A stretch of 64,000 bases of DNA from Synechococcus sp. 8F6 (lineage in GTDB: Bacteria; Cyanobacteriota; Cyanobacteriia; PCC-6307; Cyanobiaceae): positions 1-64,000 of the forward strand of contig NZ_NQKZ01000002.1 of the NCBI RefSeq assembly GCF_002252665.1, written 5' to 3'. Below are positions 61,397 to 64,000 of the stretch, in pieces (the stretch's first letter is position 1; every line of letters starts with the position of its first letter). The translations under genes and the position numbers were made by a program. The notes beneath the pieces are model-generated. The model did not search any database and had not been told where the DNA came from. It worked only from the letters and a program-made list of their open reading frames with translations.

Positions 61397-62145
61397 CAGT
61401 GCTGGCGCACCAGTTGGGCACCCAGACCCGATTGAGCCTGGTTGGCATAGGCCTCCCGCTCGAGCTGCTGTTCGTGGGCTGAGGCCTGGCGGTACACCGG
61501 ATCATTAAGCACCCCCGCCAGGTGGGCCGGCAAGGCGGTGGGCAGACCCAGCAGCCGCGGACTGGAGCGCACCCCCCGGTTGCGGCAGCTCTGGGCCACA
61601 TGAATGGCCTCATGGTTGAGCACCGTGGCGAATTCCGCACTGCCCTTCTCCACCACCCGGGGCTGGATGCGCAGCGTGCGCGCCTGGGGATCCCATTCAC
61701 CCGCCGCCCCCAGCTTGGGCGGCTCGGTGAGCTCCAGGCGCACCCCCGCTGTCGCCAACACGCTCAGCAGTTCAGCAATCGCCTGCCGCTCCACTCCAAA
61801 GCTGGGGGGATTGGCGATCAGGGCACGCAGCTCAGCCACTGAAAGCGTCGGTTGATCGGCGCGGCGGCGGTAGTGGTAACGGATTGCACCGTTGGCAAGG
61901 GTTTCTGCCCTGGGGATCCACTGCTGATCGGCCACAGCCAATTGCTGCAGCAGAGACGCCTCCAATGCCGACGACGGGGCAGCGGGCTGGGAGAGGGCGG
62001 GCGGGGGAAGCGGCGGGGCCTCCACCCCAGGCCTCGACAGTTGGGCTACCAATCCGGCGCCCAGTAAAGCCAGCAGCCCGCTGAGCACACGCAGGGAAAC
62101 CTGGCCGTGGGGGCGATCCAGGCGGGACGGACGGCGAGAACGCAC
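61393..62145 (-). CDS. Predicted zinc metallopeptidase with signal anchor
   Basis: About 250 residues. A basic start and hydrophobic segment (VSLRVLSGLLALLGAGLVAQL) suggest a signal or anchor; then a Pro-rich linker and a domain with LNHEAIHVAQSCRN, a zinc HExxH motif. The SARTLRIQP... context resembles conserved cyanobacterial secreted peptidases. The frame is open to ATG 62220, whose start overlaps that of mfd; GTG 62145 (VRSRRPSRL) is the more likely start. Last four bases overlap the 61396 gene end. Confidence 0.78.
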   Translation of the reverse strand: MRSRRPSRLDRPHGQVSLRVLSGLLALLGAGLVAQLSRPGVEAPPLPPPALSQPAAPSSALEASLLQQLAVADQQWIPRAETLANGAIRYHYRRRADQPTLSVAELRALIANPPSFGVERQAIAELLSVLATAGVRLELTEPPKLGAAGEWDPQARTLRIQPRVVEKGSAEFATVLNHEAIHVAQSCRNRGVRSSPRLLGLPTALPAHLAGVLNDPVYRQASAHEQQLEREAYANQAQSGLGAQLVRQHC

Positions 62146-62218
62146 CAGGGCAGTCGGACGGTCCGCACCAGTCTGAGGCTGGTTGCGAAGATCGGGGCTT
62201 CTTGCCTCCCGCGCCTCC

Positions 62219-64000
62219 ATGCCCCTCTCCGCCCTGGTGCGTCAACTGCAGCAGGCATCCCTCACCGGGGAGGTGCTGGAGCGCAGCAAGCGGCCCGAGC
62301 GCCTGCGACTGAGCGGCGCTGGCCGGGGGGCCAGGGCCCTGATCAGCTCGGCGCTGGCGGGCGCCGCCGGCGCTCCCCTGCTGGTGATCGTGCCCACCCT
62401 GGAGGAGGCCGGGCGCTGGGCGGCGCTGCTGGAGCTGATGGGCTGGCCCAGCTGCCAGCTTTATCCCACCAGTGAAGCGAGCCCCTACGAGCCCTTCGAT
62501 CCCACCAGCGAAATCACCTGGGGCCAGCTGCAGGTGCTGGCGGAGTTGCTGGATGGCGGCCAGCGCCTGGCGATCGTGGCCACCGAGCGGGCCCTGCAGC
62601 CCCACCTACCGCCGCCGGAGGCCCTGCAGGCCCAGTGCCTGAGCCTGCGCAAGGGCGACACGGTGGATCTCGACGAGCTAGCCACCACGCTGACGCGCCT
62701 TGGCTATGAGCGGGTGCCCACGATCGAGCAGGAGGGCTGCTGGAGCCGCCGCGGCGACATCATCGACGTGTTTCCGGTAAGCGCCGAGCTGCCGGTGCGG
62801 CTGGAATTTTTTGGCGAGGAGCTGGAGAAGCTGCGGGAGTTTGATCCAGCCTCCCAACGCTCCCTCGATGCCGTTGAGGTGGTGCGCCTCACCCCCACCG
62901 GCTACGGCCCACTGATCGCCGATGCCCTGCGCGAGGCGATGCCCGATGAACTGGATCAGCTGCTGAGCGCCGAGGCCAGCGACCAGCTGCTGGAGGGCGG
63001 CACCCCCGAGGGCCTGCGGCGGCTGATGGGGCTGGCCTGGCAGCAACCGGCCTGCCTGCTCGATTACCTGCCCGCCCACACCTTGATCGCCGTGGACGAG
63101 CGGCGCCATTGCCTCTCCCACGGCCAGCAGTGGTTCGACCATGTTGTGGAGCATCACAGCGAGGTGTGCCAGGAGCTGGCTCTGCTGCCACCGCTGCTGC
63201 ACCGCCCGCCCAGCGAGGCCCTGGAGCAGGCGGCAGCCTTCGGCGGCTTCGATCTGGCCGAGCTGCACGAAACCGACAGCTACCCCAACAGTCTCGATCT
63301 GGCCTCCCGCTCGGTGCCGGCCTACCCCAACGCCTTCGGCAAGCTGGCGGGGCTGGTGAAGGGCTTTGTGGCCGAGAAGGCCACGGTGTGGCTGCTCTCG
63401 GCCCAGCCCAGCCGGGCGGTAGCCCTGCTGGAGGAGCACGACTGCATCACCCGCTTCGTGCCCAACCCCACCGACTTCCCGGCCATTGATCGGCTGGTGG
63501 AGCAGGCCACGCCGGTGGCGCTGAAAACCAAGGGCACCGCCGAGCTCGAAGGGCTGCAGTTGCCGGCCTGGAAGCTGGTGCTGATCACCGATCGGGAGTT
63601 CTTCGGCCAGCACGCCCTGGCCGCCAGCGGCTATGTGCGGCGGCGGCGCAAGGCCGCCAGCCGCACGGTGGATCCCAACAAGATGCAGCCGGGCGACTTT
63701 GTGGTGCACCGCAACCACGGCATCGGCCGGTTTCTCAAGCTGGAAAAGCTGGCGATCAGCGGCGAATCGCGCGACTACCTGGTGGTGCAGTACGCCGACG
63801 GCCTGCTGCGGGTCGCCGCCGACCAGCTGGGCAGCCTCGGCCGCTACCGCGCCAGCACCGATGCCCCGCCCGAGCTCAACCGCATGGGCGGCACGGCCTG
63901 GACCAAGGCCAAGGAGCGGGCCCAGAAGGCCGTGCGCAAGGTGGCGCTGGATCTGGTGAAGCTCTATGCCGAGCGCCACCAGGCCCCGGGTTTCGCCTTC
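62219..64000 (+). CDS. mfd: Transcription-repair coupling factor, N-terminal part
   Basis: The first 594 residues of Mfd, cut by the window end. The UvrB-homology domain (PLLVIVPTLEEAGRWAALLELM, LYPTSEASPYEPFDPTSE, CWSRRGDIIDVFP, RLEFFGEELEKLREFD) and the RNA-polymerase-interacting domain (MQPGDFVVHRNHGIGRFL, YLVVQYADGLLRV) are present; the RecG-like helicase part with Walker A lies beyond. ATG 62219 gives MPLSALVRQLQQA. Mfd displaces stalled RNA polymerase and recruits UvrA. Confidence 0.95.
   Translation, partial: MPLSALVRQLQQASLTGEVLERSKRPERLRLSGAGRGARALISSALAGAAGAPLLVIVPTLEEAGRWAALLELMGWPSCQLYPTSEASPYEPFDPTSEITWGQLQVLAELLDGGQRLAIVATERALQPHLPPPEALQAQCLSLRKGDTVDLDELATTLTRLGYERVPTIEQEGCWSRRGDIIDVFPVSAELPVRLEFFGEELEKLREFDPASQRSLDAVEVVRLTPTGYGPLIADALREAMPDELDQLLSAEASDQLLEGGTPEGLRRLMGLAWQQPACLLDYLPAHTLIAVDERRHCLSHGQQWFDHVVEHHSEVCQELALLPPLLHRPPSEALEQAAAFGGFDLAELHETDSYPNSLDLASRSVPAYPNAFGKLAGLVKGFVAEKATVWLLSAQPSRAVALLEEHDCITRFVPNPTDFPAIDRLVEQATPVALKTKGTAELEGLQLPAWKLVLITDREFFGQHALAASGYVRRRRKAASRTVDPNKMQPGDFVVHRNHGIGRFLKLEKLAISGESRDYLVVQYADGLLRVAADQLGSLGRYRASTDAPPELNRMGGTAWTKAKERAQKAVRKVALDLVKLYAERHQAPGFAF

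Noticed and set aside
62678-63979. Minus-strand 433-codon open frame
   Set aside because: Antisense of mfd with the same His/Gln/Gly-rich shadow character.

Overview
The window is a 64 kb stretch of a high-GC picocyanobacterium, most likely a Cyanobium or Synechococcus relative of the alpha-cyanobacterial lineage. The evidence is the combination of psb30 (ycf12), aerobic Mg-protoporphyrin ester cyclase acsF, phosphoribulokinase, class II aldolase, ycf20, a Psb/thylakoid-type lumen protein and many small cyanobacteria-specific families (DUF3685, DUF3727, DUF2996, UPF0182). Genes are packed head to tail, often overlapping by 1 to 8 bases (ATGA, TGATG, GTGA), with frequent GTG and TTG starts. 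No rRNA, tRNA, CRISPR array or complete insertion sequence was recognised.

Bases 1-2350 differ from the rest: GC is visibly lower, a frameshifted C-terminal sulfatase remnant is translationally coupled to a Nif11-like small protein, and about 870 bases follow with no confident gene, only an inverted repeat, a coding-like fragment and a possible 26-residue membrane peptide. This reads as an accessory or decaying insertion at the edge of the core genome.

From 2348 to 15152 there are core metabolic and house-keeping genes: GST, a PdeM-type phosphoesterase, CBS protein, pgsA, PPK2, beta-carbonic anhydrase, a CSP41-like epimerase, AEC transporter, hisA (fused in frame to a small Trp-rich-family domain), a Fur-family regulator, DUF3685, a lumenal thioredoxin-fold protein and fumC. 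From 15221 to 18445 a desaturase, a MetX-like hydrolase and a glutamine-synthetase-like ligase form an overlapping trio of unknown joint role. From 18456 to 33196 lie phoH, ruvX, yqeG, proB, lpxD, leuB, prk, pilD, accD, an oxidoreductase and fbaA, closed by a strong terminator at 33171.

From 33203 to 46343 lie UPF0182, thrC with a ThiS/MoaD protein and a bicupin, ftsH divergent from rpmF, a minus-strand glycerate kinase-ycf20-HAD operon, recJ, a ClC channel and psb30. From 46471 onward come a YkgJ-type cysteine protein, two half-size GDT1/Mn-exporter proteins, an RNase II/R-like protein that has lost its catalytic aspartates, ubiX, acsF, tldD-tldE, fmt, a five-gene minus-strand operon (terC to a DEAD-box helicase and a small protein), a predicted metallopeptidase and the first part of mfd, which runs off the end.

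The observations most worth following are the catalytically degenerate RNB-domain protein, the Trp-rich-domain/HisA fusion, the Nif11-sulfatase coupling, the carbonic anhydrase frame that runs 640 bases antisense through its neighbour, and the duplicated half-size GDT1 genes. No clear new defence or mobile system was found.
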